A stretch of DNA of 37,809 nucleotides from a virus (IMGVR_UViG_3300032050_000364:1-37809), one strand, 5' to 3'. Shown: positions 29,105 through 36,077, counted from the first letter of the stretch. The notes: generated by a model not told the origin, from the letters alone. Translations and numbers: made by a program.

Positions 29105-31192
29105 TTATGCGAGACACTTTTCACAGGATGCTGTAACGGATATAATCGGTGAACCTAAAATTATGTTAGGGTATGTAATTGAACAAAAACTAATTGAACC
29201 TTCATCAAAAGTATATGGTGACGGTAATGATTCACCACAACATGGAGTATATTCAAATGTGATAGAATTGCCTTTTGTTGTATTAACAGTATAAGTATAA
29301 CACTCAGAAAAAGTTGTACAAACAGCACAACCACCTAAATTAGATAATCCTAAAGGACCAACATTTAAAATTATATTATTAACCCCGATTACTTGAGTTG
29401 TAATCCCAACATATGAAATACATTTAGTTAATCCGTCAACAGTTGAATAGAATACTTGATATTGTTCTAAAGTCCCTCCTGATGGGATAGTTACGTTATT
29501 AGTGGTATAATACATTGTTCCATTGTAACAATCTTGAAATTGTTTACTCACAGGACAATTAATCATTTCATTAACCGTATTAAATGTTACATCACCAGAG
29601 TATTGACACGGCCTTTCAACAATACCCGAAGGTGTTGGTGTTATTGTAGGAGTCGGGCTTGGTGTTGGCGTAAACGATAAAATAGTTGCACCAACATTTA
29701 CACCTCCACAAACATTTGTTGGACTTGGTGTTGGGGTAGGTGTGGGTGTTGTTGTTTGAGTTGGGGTGGGGGTAGGGGTTGGCTCAAACTCGCAATTAAA
29801 TAACGATTCAAAATCAAAAGTATCACAAGGTGACGTTGTTGTAGTTGTGGTTGAACAAGTTCCTTCAGAAAAATATTCTGAAAGTAAATCAGGACAAACA
29901 CTAACACAAGGTGATTTACCTGAAAGAAAGCAAGGACCGTCTAAAGACATCGCTAAACACCATTGAGTGTTACCTGTTGAATAATAAATAAATAAACCAT
30001 TAGATTCCCCAACCCAATAAGGTTTACCGTTATGTAAACCACTCTCAATGTAGTTATCATCATATGATATATTTTCCGTATTTGAAACACAATAACCTGA
30101 TGTGTTACATATATCACCACAACAATCACTTTCTTCAGAACAATTTTCTTCTTGTAAAACAAATTCACTTAAAACACTTTCACCTGAAACTATTATATCA
30201 TCTTGATAATAATAAAGTGTTGGTGACATTGGTGTTTCGCAGAATTCATATGAAACACAAGTTCCACTACATTCAGAATAAACATATCCTGAAGGACAAG
30301 TATAACCTGATGAATCGTAATTACCTAATGTGTCTTGAACTATAGTAAATTCTGTTTGGCCTGATGTTGTGAATATTATATAAGGTTCTAATGCCGCATA
30401 AGTCGTTAAACCAGTTAATGTTGCTAAATCACCATCATAAATCTCACATCCAAAACCACCTTGACTACCAGCATTTAATCCGTAAACCTCCAAAGTATGG
30501 TCACCTGCACCAATCTCAACGGGGTATACGTTCCATCTTTTAAAGGATTGACCGTTACTCGTTGTGAAAGGATTAGGAGGTAAAGAAGTATCTACAATAA
30601 GATTACCATCTAAGACAAGTCTAAAATCATCATCAGCCCCAATTCCAACCCAGTATGTTTTTGTTTCAGTAATCCCTGATAAACAAGATGAAAATCCTAA
30701 CCATTTGTTGAATGGTGGTGCACTTCCACCTGTTGTTGGCCAAATGGCACATCTATTTAAAGGGCCTTCAGAAATAGTGTCACCAACATTTTCCCACGAA
30801 TCAACACCTGTAACTATAGTATATGTTGCACCTGAACCACATTGACAAAATCCTGGTTGGTAAAAATAACTACCAAATTGTGAATACACAAAAAATGATG
30901 TGGCAACCGCCGATAATGGTGATACAGGAGGTGTTGCGGCTGTTGTAATTTCTCTGTAGCAAGATGTTTCGTCATAAACGACCCATCCGTCACCCGCACA
31001 AATACTACAATCTGCGGAAGTTGTCATACAATAACAGTAATACCCTCTATCTGTAAATTCATTTACAACAGGGGTTGACTCACAATCTAAAAAACCATCA
31101 ATAAAGACGGTATTATCGGTGTATAGGGTATTACCTGTTGATGAACTAATATCATTAGGGTCAATTCTGACTAATAAACAATTACAACTCAT
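29105..31192 (-). CDS. Cys-rich multidomain surface/fibre protein
   Basis: A 695-residue protein with many cysteines. Residues about 170-260 resemble a PA14/CBM-like beta domain (TYWVGIGADDDFRLVLDGNL, then a Trp and VEIGAGDHTLEVYGLN), a fold that often binds carbohydrate. Residues about 385-425 hold a small aromatic module (NGKPYWVGESNGLFIYYSTG). Near residues 452-540 lie a Thr run and PT linkers ([35 protein letters not shown]). The C-terminal about 70 residues form a Cys-rich module (TPCCGES..., ending ASCEKC) that resembles the module before the LamG domain of the 1750-aa protein (TPCCDEA..., ending CCPSC). It joins the 71-aa gene by TAATG (31194-31190) and lies 51 bases before the giant repeat gene. 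It is probably part of the same surface structure; the domain calls are motif-based. Confidence 0.65.
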   Translation of the reverse strand: MSCNCLLVRIDPNDISSSTGNTLYTDNTVFIDGFLDCESTPVVNEFTDRGYYCYCMTTSADCSICAGDGWVVYDETSCYREITTAATPPVSPLSAVATSFFVYSQFGSYFYQPGFCQCGSGATYTIVTGVDSWENVGDTISEGPLNRCAIWPTTGGSAPPFNKWLGFSSCLSGITETKTYWVGIGADDDFRLVLDGNLIVDTSLPPNPFTTSNGQSFKRWNVYPVEIGAGDHTLEVYGLNAGSQGGFGCEIYDGDLATLTGLTTYAALEPYIIFTTSGQTEFTIVQDTLGNYDSSGYTCPSGYVYSECSGTCVSYEFCETPMSPTLYYYQDDIIVSGESVLSEFVLQEENCSEESDCCGDICNTSGYCVSNTENISYDDNYIESGLHNGKPYWVGESNGLFIYYSTGNTQWCLAMSLDGPCFLSGKSPCVSVCPDLLSEYFSEGTCSTTTTTTSPCDTFDFESLFNCEFEPTPTPTPTQTTTPTPTPTPSPTNVCGGVNVGATILSFTPTPSPTPTITPTPSGIVERPCQYSGDVTFNTVNEMINCPVSKQFQDCYNGTMYYTTNNVTIPSGGTLEQYQVFYSTVDGLTKCISYVGITTQVIGVNNIILNVGPLGLSNLGGCAVCTTFSECYTYTVNTTKGNSITFEYTPCCGESLPSPYTFDEGSISFCSITYPNIILGSPIISVTASCEKCLA
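29763..29782 (+). other. Potential G-quadruplex in the 695-aa gene's template strand
   Basis: Plus-strand G runs at 29763-29766, 29768-29772, 29775-29778 and a GG at 29781-29782, with loops of 1-2 bases. It lies within the PT linker coding of the 695-aa gene. It may be a by-product of Pro codons. Confidence 0.4.
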
Positions 31193-31407
31193 TATGGTAT
31201 TAAATTTTCTTCAACCGAGCAACCGTTATTATCCACAATTTTTAAATTATATGATGATTGACCATCCAATAATGTAGGTACGTTAAATACATAAGGAACA
31301 GTTGAAATTGTACTTATATATATGCAAGTTGTGATTGGGTCATCACATATGTATATATCGTATGGTTGAACTCCCGAAATTGTGTTTATGGTTATTTGCG
31401 TCGGCAT
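31192..31407 (-). CDS. Small beta-type protein, stand-alone copy of the giant protein's N-terminal domain
   Basis: A 71-residue protein: MPTQITINTISGVQPYDIYI, then CDD..TTCIYISTI and VDNNGCSVEE. It aligns by eye with residues 1-70 of the 1750-aa protein ([33 protein letters not shown]). Shared features are ISG near the start, the Y-[DQ]-I-Y-[IV]-C-D strand, a following Cys and a late N-[ND]-G-C. It is probably a paralogue by duplication. It may be a subunit that packs with or caps the giant protein. It is first in the minus-strand cassette, and an inverted repeat (31406-31429) overlaps its start. Its TAA overlaps the ATG of the 695-aa gene. Confidence 0.65.
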   Translation of the reverse strand: MPTQITINTISGVQPYDIYICDDPITTCIYISTISTVPYVFNVPTLLDGQSSYNLKIVDNNGCSVEENLIP

Positions 31408-31429
31408 TTATTTTGTTTTTAAAATAAAT
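31406..31429. other. Inverted repeat over the start of the 71-aa minus-strand gene
   Basis: ATTTATTTT (31406-31414) and AAAATAAAT (31421-31429) form a perfect 9-bp stem with a 6-base loop. On the minus-strand transcript it would occlude the region just before and including the start codon. It might regulate initiation or be an operator; high A/T content makes chance possible. Confidence 0.45.
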
Positions 31430-31492
31430 ATAAAGGAGGTCAAAAACTTGTGAAGGTTGATTCATATATTATTTATTCTTATTTTAGGTGTA
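31408..31492. promoter_or_regulatory. Divergent intergenic region between adhesin cassette and replication genes
   Basis: An 85-base spacer separates two divergent gene sets, so both transcripts probably start within or near it. It is A/T-rich. It contains a perfect inverted repeat reaching the minus-strand start codon, a GGAGG motif on the plus strand (31432-31440), and runs of A/T. No textbook promoter box could be assigned with confidence: on the minus strand TATATTTA resembles part of the Bacteroidota TAnnTTTG box, but a properly spaced TTTG was not found. Confidence 0.4.
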
Positions 31493-31506
31493 ATGTCAGA
31501 CGATAA
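31450..31506 (+). CDS. Possible 18-aa leader ORF with Shine-Dalgarno motif
   Basis: AAAGGAGGT at 31432-31440 is followed 9 bases later by GTG (31450), opening an 18-codon frame (VKVDSYIIYSYFRCNVRR) that ends at TAA 31504-31506. It overlaps the primase start (31493) in another frame. A strong Shine-Dalgarno sequence is rare in this window, so either it serves this leader peptide or it is chance. Low confidence. Confidence 0.2.
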   Translation: MKVDSYIIYSYFRCNVRR

Positions 31507-32392
31507 AGAAATATTGGTTGAATTGCTCAAAGAAATTTTGGGTGATGAGAAACTTCACTACGAACATAGGGGTCAAATCTCATTTGATTGTCCTGTTTGT
31601 GATGAGGATAGACACAAGGGTAATCTTGAGGTTAATTATTTCTCACATGTTTATAAATGTTGGTCTTGCGGCGATAGCGAGGGGACTCACGGACCTTTGG
31701 GTAAGTTGTTTGATAAATATGGTAATCGTAAACAAAAAAAGGTTTATAAAATCCTCCAACCAGAGGAAAATAAACCCAAAGAAAAGAAAGTTAAAAAATT
31801 AACATTACCACCAAATTTCACCCTCTTCAAGGATTCAAACCCAAGATACCCTATATATCAACAGGCATATAACTATCTTAAAAGTAGAGGTATTACTAAT
31901 GATATAATTGAAAAGTATGGGATTGGGTTTTGTGATAAGGGTAGTCATTCAGGTAGAATAGTTGTTCCGTCATATGATAAGAAAGGTGAATTGAACTATT
32001 ATATTGCGAGAAGTTGGGACCCCCACACCAAAGCTAAATACAAGAACCCAGAGGCTGAAAAAGATAAGATAATCTTTAACGAAAACCTAATTGATTGGAA
32101 CAAAGATATCTATTTGGTTGAAGGCGCGTTTGATTCGGTGTTCTTACCCAATAGTATTGCAATGCTTGGTAAACATATGTCGGATTTACTATTTGAAACG
32201 ATATATAATAAAGCCAAAGGTAACATCATAATATGTTTGGATAGTGACGCTTGGAGTGATGCCACCAAGTTATACCACAATTTAAATGGTGGTGATTTAT
32301 ATGGTAGAGTTAAGATTATAAAATTAACGGGAGATTCGGATGTTGCCGATTTAAGAGGGGAAATAAATGAATATTATTATAATATGCGATGA
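31493..32392 (+). CDS. DNA primase, DnaG-type (Zn finger plus TOPRIM)
   Basis: A 299-residue protein starting at ATG 31493 (MSDDKEILVELLKEILG); a TTG at 31457 would add 12 hydrophobic residues and is less likely. Residues C33-x2-C36 and C56-x2-C59 form a zinc-binding site, here four Cys in place of the CHC2 type. The TOPRIM part has E210 in IYLVEGAFDS and D250/D252 in ICLDSDAWSD, the metal-binding acidic set used in primer synthesis. In T4 the primase is gp61; this homologue is of similar size (T4 gp61 about 340 residues). It is followed by a nuclease gene with an ATGA overlap (32389-32392). The primase fold is well supported; the partner helicase is not in the window. Confidence 0.8.
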   Translation: MSDDKEILVELLKEILGDEKLHYEHRGQISFDCPVCDEDRHKGNLEVNYFSHVYKCWSCGDSEGTHGPLGKLFDKYGNRKQKKVYKILQPEENKPKEKKVKKLTLPPNFTLFKDSNPRYPIYQQAYNYLKSRGITNDIIEKYGIGFCDKGSHSGRIVVPSYDKKGELNYYIARSWDPHTKAKYKNPEAEKDKIIFNENLIDWNKDIYLVEGAFDSVFLPNSIAMLGKHMSDLLFETIYNKAKGNIIICLDSDAWSDATKLYHNLNGGDLYGRVKIIKLTGDSDVADLRGEINEYYYNMR

Positions 32393-33246
32393 ATTTATAC
32401 GAGATTAGAGATGAGATTAATGAAATAATCAAAAAGAAACAAGAAGAACTACAATTAACATTCGTTGAGGACACACACACTTATACGATGTTAGATAAGA
32501 AAGGTGAGTTAAGGTCTGATTGGCCATCTGTATCAAAAGTTATGAAACTTTTTTATACTGAGTTTGACTCTGATGGAATTGCTGATAAGAAAGCCGCTGG
32601 AGACCCTGTTGAGAAAGAGAGGTTATTGAAGGAATGGTCCCAAGCTGGTACATATTCCACAAATATGGGTTCCAGAGTCCACTATTTTTTGGAGAAGAAG
32701 TCAGTTGAGATGTTTGGTTTGGACAAAGAAGTGAGGGAACCAATATTTGAGGTTGATTTTACTCAGATATTAAAAGGGGATTCTATGATATCTGCGGGTA
32801 GTAGATATTTGGAATTGATGTTAGAAAGAGAAGGTGTTCTATTGGATACTGAAATTGTGTTAGGAAGTAATGAACTTGGATATGTTGGACAACCTGATAA
32901 GAAGTGGTTGTTCTTTAATAAAGACAAAACAGAGGTAGGTATTGTGGTAACAGATTGGAAGACAAATAAGAAGAAGAACTTTGAAGCGAATCACTTTACC
33001 AAAAAGATGAAATACCCCTTCAATAACTTGGATGATACCGCACTTGGACACTACTTCACTCAATTACCATTTTATGGTAAATTACTTTTAGATATGTTGA
33101 AAGGTAGTAAATACGAGAACATTAAGATATATGGATGTATTGTTGTTCACTTAAGTGATGAGGGTGAATATGAGGAATATAGAGTCCCCAAACAAGTTTT
33201 AAACACAATACTTGATATGGATATGTCAAAGTATTTGACAAAATAA
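32389..33246 (+). CDS. PD-(D/E)XK nuclease, RecB/Cas4-like
   Basis: A 285-residue nuclease with the RecB-type motif set. A His-containing element GSRVHYFLEKK has H98; GQPDKK has D170; VVTDWKTNKK has D189 and K191; and the QxxxY element QLPFY spans Q225-Y229. In RecB/Cas4-like enzymes the acidic residues bind metal, and the Lys and Gln/Tyr assist catalysis or substrate binding. The start lies 4 bases inside the primase stop (ATGA), so the two are translated together. A role in processing DNA ends during replication or recombination is likely. No Fe-S Cys set is visible, unlike many Cas4 proteins. The motifs are clear; the exact role is inferred. Confidence 0.75.
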   Translation: MNLYEIRDEINEIIKKKQEELQLTFVEDTHTYTMLDKKGELRSDWPSVSKVMKLFYTEFDSDGIADKKAAGDPVEKERLLKEWSQAGTYSTNMGSRVHYFLEKKSVEMFGLDKEVREPIFEVDFTQILKGDSMISAGSRYLELMLEREGVLLDTEIVLGSNELGYVGQPDKKWLFFNKDKTEVGIVVTDWKTNKKKNFEANHFTKKMKYPFNNLDDTALGHYFTQLPFYGKLLLDMLKGSKYENIKIYGCIVVHLSDEGEYEEYRVPKQVLNTILDMDMSKYLTK

Positions 33247-33269
33247 AACAAATTTAATATTATTAGACT

Positions 33270-33359
33270 ATGGAATCTACAATTACAATTGCATGGTGGT
33301 ATAACACATCGTGGGATAAAGAAGTTGGAAAAATAAACATCAAATATATAATAAAATGA
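33270..33359 (+). CDS. Possible 29-aa microprotein (ATGA-coupled)
   Basis: A 29-codon frame from ATG 33270: MESTITIAWWYNTSWDKEVG, then an Ile/Lys-rich tail. Its TGA (33357-33359) overlaps the ATG of the next gene (33356), making an ATGA junction like the one at 32389. The sequence is aromatic-rich (three Trp in 29 residues). It fills the only larger gap (109 bases) in this gene run. Coding status is uncertain. Confidence 0.45.
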   Translation: MESTITIAWWYNTSWDKEVGKINIKYIIK

Positions 33360-33604
33360 AACTTTACATGACCAAAACCTATGAGGTTTACGAATCTTAT
33401 GGACCAATTGAAATTAACTTAGAAGATTATCCTGAACTTGAAGGGAAAACTGAAGAAGAAATTGTTGAACATTTTAACGAAATTATGTACGAAGAAAACA
33501 TTAAAGGGGGTTCTGAAAGTACATTATCGGACGAGTTTCAGTTTAATACTGAAATGATTAAACAAAAATACACAAATGAGGAAGAAGAAATAGTAAATTA
33601 CTAA
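33356..33604 (+). CDS. Hypothetical acidic 82-aa protein
   Basis: A small, strongly acidic protein (MKLYMTKTYEVYESYGPIEI at the start; NEEEEIVNY at the end) with no recognised family. It has a mixed strand-helix look, with the middle helix EEEIVEHFNEIMYEEN. It lies in the replication gene run, downstream of the nuclease and the possible 29-aa frame, and 2 bases ahead of the zinc-ribbon gene. Acidic small phage proteins often act as inhibitors or adaptors, but nothing here shows it. Confidence 0.6.
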   Translation: MKLYMTKTYEVYESYGPIEINLEDYPELEGKTEEEIVEHFNEIMYEENIKGGSESTLSDEFQFNTEMIKQKYTNEEEEIVNY

Positions 33605-33606
33605 TT

Positions 33607-33822
33607 ATGGAAGATTTAATACAACCTAGAATTGACTTAAAGAAACAACCTACGGTAGTTTGTGAGGAATGTGGTAGTACCTATTTTAAAGAAGTGGTTT
33701 TAATTAAAAAAGTTGCGGCGTTATTAACTGGTAGTTCTGAAGACACTATAGTACCATTCCCAACATACAGATGTGATGATTGTGGTCATGTTAATGAAGA
33801 ATTTAAATTATTTGATAATTAA
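33607..33822 (+). CDS. Small zinc-ribbon protein
   Basis: A 71-residue protein with two Cys pairs: CEECGS near residue 19 and CDDCGH near residue 57, the typical zinc-ribbon layout. Between them lie FKEVVLIKKVAALLTGS and IVPFPTYR. From memory, similar short proteins with 'C-x2-C ... LLTG ... P-x-P ... C-x2-CGHVN' occur in T4-like phages near recombination genes; their role is unknown. A nucleic-acid or protein contact role is possible. Its TAA shares a base with the ATG of the 47-aa gene (TAATG, 33820-33824). Confidence 0.65.
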   Translation: MEDLIQPRIDLKKQPTVVCEECGSTYFKEVVLIKKVAALLTGSSEDTIVPFPTYRCDDCGHVNEEFKLFDN

Positions 33823-33965
33823 TGGAAATTGGTAAAATGAAATATAGTGATGTCAAACCATATTTAGTTGTGATTGCACACACTTATGGTCTAAAATTAA
33901 ATAGGGTTAAAGAATTTAAAATGGCTCGGTTGATATTAGCTAATTTATATAATATGGGGGTATGA
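33822..33965 (+). CDS. Hypothetical 47-aa protein (coupled both ends)
   Basis: A 47-codon frame from ATG 33822 (MEIGKMKYSDVKPYLVVIAH) that ends in TGA 33963-33965. It overlaps the preceding stop by TAATG and the next start by ATGA (33962), so it fills the gap exactly between two genes. It is basic and helical (KLNRVKEFKMARLILANLY) with no known motif. The double overlap is good evidence for a real gene. Confidence 0.65.
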   Translation: MEIGKMKYSDVKPYLVVIAHTYGLKLNRVKEFKMARLILANLYNMGV

Positions 33966-34192
33966 CACATAAGGAATTTTATATTTGGTTGGAAGGATAT
34001 CTATATGGGAAGTTGGAGAACAAACATATAGATATAGCGCCAATTATTGAGAAGATGAGTCAGGTTAAAGATGAGATTGACCTTGATACATTTAAACATT
34101 TAGGTAGAAAAACCGCACCTATATTTGAACCTATCACTATTAAACCCGACGAATATGATGACTTGGGTAAACCACCAAAAATTGTAATGTAA
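33962..34192 (+). CDS. Hypothetical 76-aa phage protein
   Basis: A 76-residue protein starting MTHKEFYIWLEGYLYGKLEN. It has a helical, aromatic N-terminal half (FYIWLEGYLYGKLEN) and a Pro/Ile-rich tail (APIFEPITIKPDEYDDLGKP). No family is recognised with certainty. It is linked by ATGA to the 47-aa gene upstream and by TAATG to the gp47-like gene downstream, so it is translated with the recombination genes. Confidence 0.6.
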   Translation: MTHKEFYIWLEGYLYGKLENKHIDIAPIIEKMSQVKDEIDLDTFKHLGRKTAPIFEPITIKPDEYDDLGKPPKIVM

Positions 34193-34971
34193 TGATACAG
34201 AAATTAGTACACTTTTCAGACTTACATATCCGACTTTTCAGGGACCACGATTTATATCGTGGGATATTGGTGGATATGTTTGAACAATTTAAGGAAATCA
34301 AACCTGATAGAATTGTTTTTACTGGTGATTTGGTTCATTCTAAAAATCAAATGACACCTGAACTTATTGAGTTTGTTGCTTGGACTTTAACTGAATGCTC
34401 AAAGATTGCAAAAACAATTCTTATTATTGGTAACCACGACTTTTTGGAAAACAACATGTCAAGATTGGACGCTCTAACACCTATTATTGATTCATTACAA
34501 GATGAGAACATTGTTTACTTAAAAAGTAGAGGTGTATATGAAGACCAAAATATTGATTGGTGTGTTTATTCTTTGATGGACCACAACATTCCACCCGACA
34601 TTCAAAAGTCAGACCAAGTTAAGATTGGTTTGTTCCACGGACCAGTACAAGGATTAACGACCGATATTGGGTATAAATTTGACACAGGATTTGAAACTGA
34701 TAAGTTTGCAGGTTGTGATATTGTACTTTGTGGGGATATTCATAAAAGACAAGTATTCAACATACCAGGAGGTAAGAAAGCATACATGGTAGGGTCAACC
34801 ATTCAACAAAACTATGGTGAAACAATAAAGAACCATGGATATGGAATTTACGATGTTGAAAAGGATAAATATGAATTTGTTGATTTGGAAAATCCTAAAC
34901 CTTTCTTATCATTTAAGATAAAATCATTTGAGGATATCATTAATGGTGATGAGGTTTTAAGTAATGTATAA
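34192..34971 (+). CDS. 47: Recombination nuclease subunit, gp47/Mre11/SbcD-like
   Basis: A 259-residue calcineurin-like phosphoesterase. Metal-site motifs in order: D10 and H12 in SDLHIR, GDLVH at 45-49, GNHD at 80-83, H149 in LFHGP, and GDIHKR at 181-186. These are the phosphodiesterase signatures of Mre11/SbcD nucleases. In T4, gp47 pairs with gp46 (Rad50-like) to resect DNA ends for recombination-dependent replication. It is shorter than T4 gp47 (about 339 residues), so the C-terminal capping part is reduced. The gp46-like gene lies 1.4 kb downstream with three genes between. The start overlaps the preceding stop (TAATG), and the end overlaps the next gene by 8 bases. Confidence 0.85.
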   Translation: MIQKLVHFSDLHIRLFRDHDLYRGILVDMFEQFKEIKPDRIVFTGDLVHSKNQMTPELIEFVAWTLTECSKIAKTILIIGNHDFLENNMSRLDALTPIIDSLQDENIVYLKSRGVYEDQNIDWCVYSLMDHNIPPDIQKSDQVKIGLFHGPVQGLTTDIGYKFDTGFETDKFAGCDIVLCGDIHKRQVFNIPGGKKAYMVGSTIQQNYGETIKNHGYGIYDVEKDKYEFVDLENPKPFLSFKIKSFEDIINGDEVLSNV

Positions 34972-35653
34972 TGTTAATCCAAAATATAATTCAGACATAC
35001 TTGACTATTGTAAATTAAATAATATTGATGATGTTGAGTTATTCGTGTCCCAGTGTTTCAAACAAGGGTTTGACATAAAAAAGTATGGACTTTTGGGAAA
35101 AACACTTAATGAAGGTGAAAAAGACTTAATAAAAGAAGTTATTGTTGAAAAACTAGTGGAAGTCCCTGTTGATAGGATTGTTGAGGTACCTGTTGAAGTT
35201 ATTGTTGAAAAAGAAAAGATTGTTGAGGTACCTGTTGAAGTTGTGATTGAGAAGGAAATTATTAAAGAAATACCCGTTGAAAAAGTTGTCACAAAAGTTG
35301 AGTATATTAGTGACAAAACAACTGAAGATGAACTTGGCGGAGTTATTGCCGAGTTAAAAAATGAAATGTCTAAAAAGGATGAAAAATTAGACGAACTTAG
35401 ACGAAGTTTAGACATTGCTTTAGACAAACCACCTGTTGAAATTATCAAAGAGGTGGAAGTAATTAAGGAAGTTGAAAAACCAAATGATAAGGTTATTATG
35501 CTTCAGGATACATTACAAAAGTTAAGAAGTGAAATGAAAGATAAGAACACCGAAATAGATGGTTTGAAGGGTCTTATTAAACAATTAGAATCAAGATTAA
35601 ATCCGACAGGTGCGGTATATATGAAAGGTTCAAACATAAACGAAAATTTATAA
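34964..35653 (+). CDS. EVPV-repeat coiled-coil protein
   Basis: A 229-residue protein of unknown family, overlapping the gp47-like gene by 8 bases. The N-terminal 50 residues look globular (DDVELFVSQCFKQGFDIKKY). They are followed by 14-residue repeats (EKLVEVPVDRI, VEVPVEVIVEKEKI, VEVPVEVVIEKEII, KEIPVEKVV). The rest is charged and helical, likely coiled coil (ELKNEMSKKDEKLDELRRSL, LQDTLQKLRSEMKDKNTEID). The repeat rhythm resembles beta-helical or rod-like E-V-P-V segments found in some surface and phage proteins. Its place between gp47- and gp46-like genes suggests a partner of that nuclease complex or an unrelated cargo gene; this cannot be decided from the sequence. Confidence 0.6.
   Translation: MYNVNPKYNSDILDYCKLNNIDDVELFVSQCFKQGFDIKKYGLLGKTLNEGEKDLIKEVIVEKLVEVPVDRIVEVPVEVIVEKEKIVEVPVEVVIEKEIIKEIPVEKVVTKVEYISDKTTEDELGGVIAELKNEMSKKDEKLDELRRSLDIALDKPPVEIIKEVEVIKEVEKPNDKVIMLQDTLQKLRSEMKDKNTEIDGLKGLIKQLESRLNPTGAVYMKGSNINENL
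35176..35242 (+). repeat. 25-base direct repeat, 42-base period
   Basis: A 25-base exact repeat lies at 35176-35200 and 35218-35242, period 42 bases (14 codons), inside the EVPV-repeat coding region. The DNA identity suggests a recent in-frame duplication. Confidence 0.7.
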
Positions 35654-35657
35654 AGTT

Positions 35658-36065
35658 ATGGTACAATTATTAGCGTGGTTCATTTTAAGTTATGGTTTAA
35701 TGAACATTATGGTTTACGGCTCAATATTCCAAGGATTGAGGGATGGGTTAAGAAAATGGGGTGAGAATGAACTAACACCATTTAGTGAGTTAGGTACATT
35801 TTTACATGGTATTATATCTTGTCCAATGTGTTTCTCAACATGGGGTGGATTCTTTTTGGGATTTTGTGTATATTCACCAGTAAGTTCTTTATTTGGTATT
35901 GCTGATGAAATTTCTTGGTTTTTTGATGGTATACTTTCATCAGGAGCTGTATGGGCAATCAATGCAATTGTAGAATGGTTTGAGGAAAATAGAATGTCAA
36001 ATCAAAAACAAGAGTTAACATATATTGTTAAAGATGAGAATGGTGAAGAAATTATTAATGGTTAA
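35658..36065 (+). CDS. Small membrane protein with CPMC motif, DUF1360-like
   Basis: A 135-residue protein with likely membrane segments near residues 1-22 (LLAWFILSYGLMNIMVYGSI), 58-78 and 85-108. It has ISCPMCFSTWGGFFLG at about residues 52-67, resembling the C-x2-C-x3-W-x-G core of DUF1360-type membrane proteins (tentative, from memory). The C-terminal 25 residues are polar. The function of that family is unknown to me. Placed between recombination genes, it may relate to the cell membrane during replication. It starts 4 bases after the EVPV protein and is followed by a 12-base gap. Confidence 0.6.
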   Translation: MVQLLAWFILSYGLMNIMVYGSIFQGLRDGLRKWGENELTPFSELGTFLHGIISCPMCFSTWGGFFLGFCVYSPVSSLFGIADEISWFFDGILSSGAVWAINAIVEWFEENRMSNQKQELTYIVKDENGEEIING

Positions 36066-36077
36066 TTTAAAATAAAA

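Noticed and set aside
15179-31192. Diversity-generating retroelement acting on a fibre or lectin domain
   Set aside because: No reverse transcriptase and no template/variable repeat pair with adenine-specific differences were seen.
31457-31492. TTG start adding 12 hydrophobic residues to the primase
   Set aside because: ATG 31493 begins a typical primase N-terminus; the upstream residues look like translated spacer.
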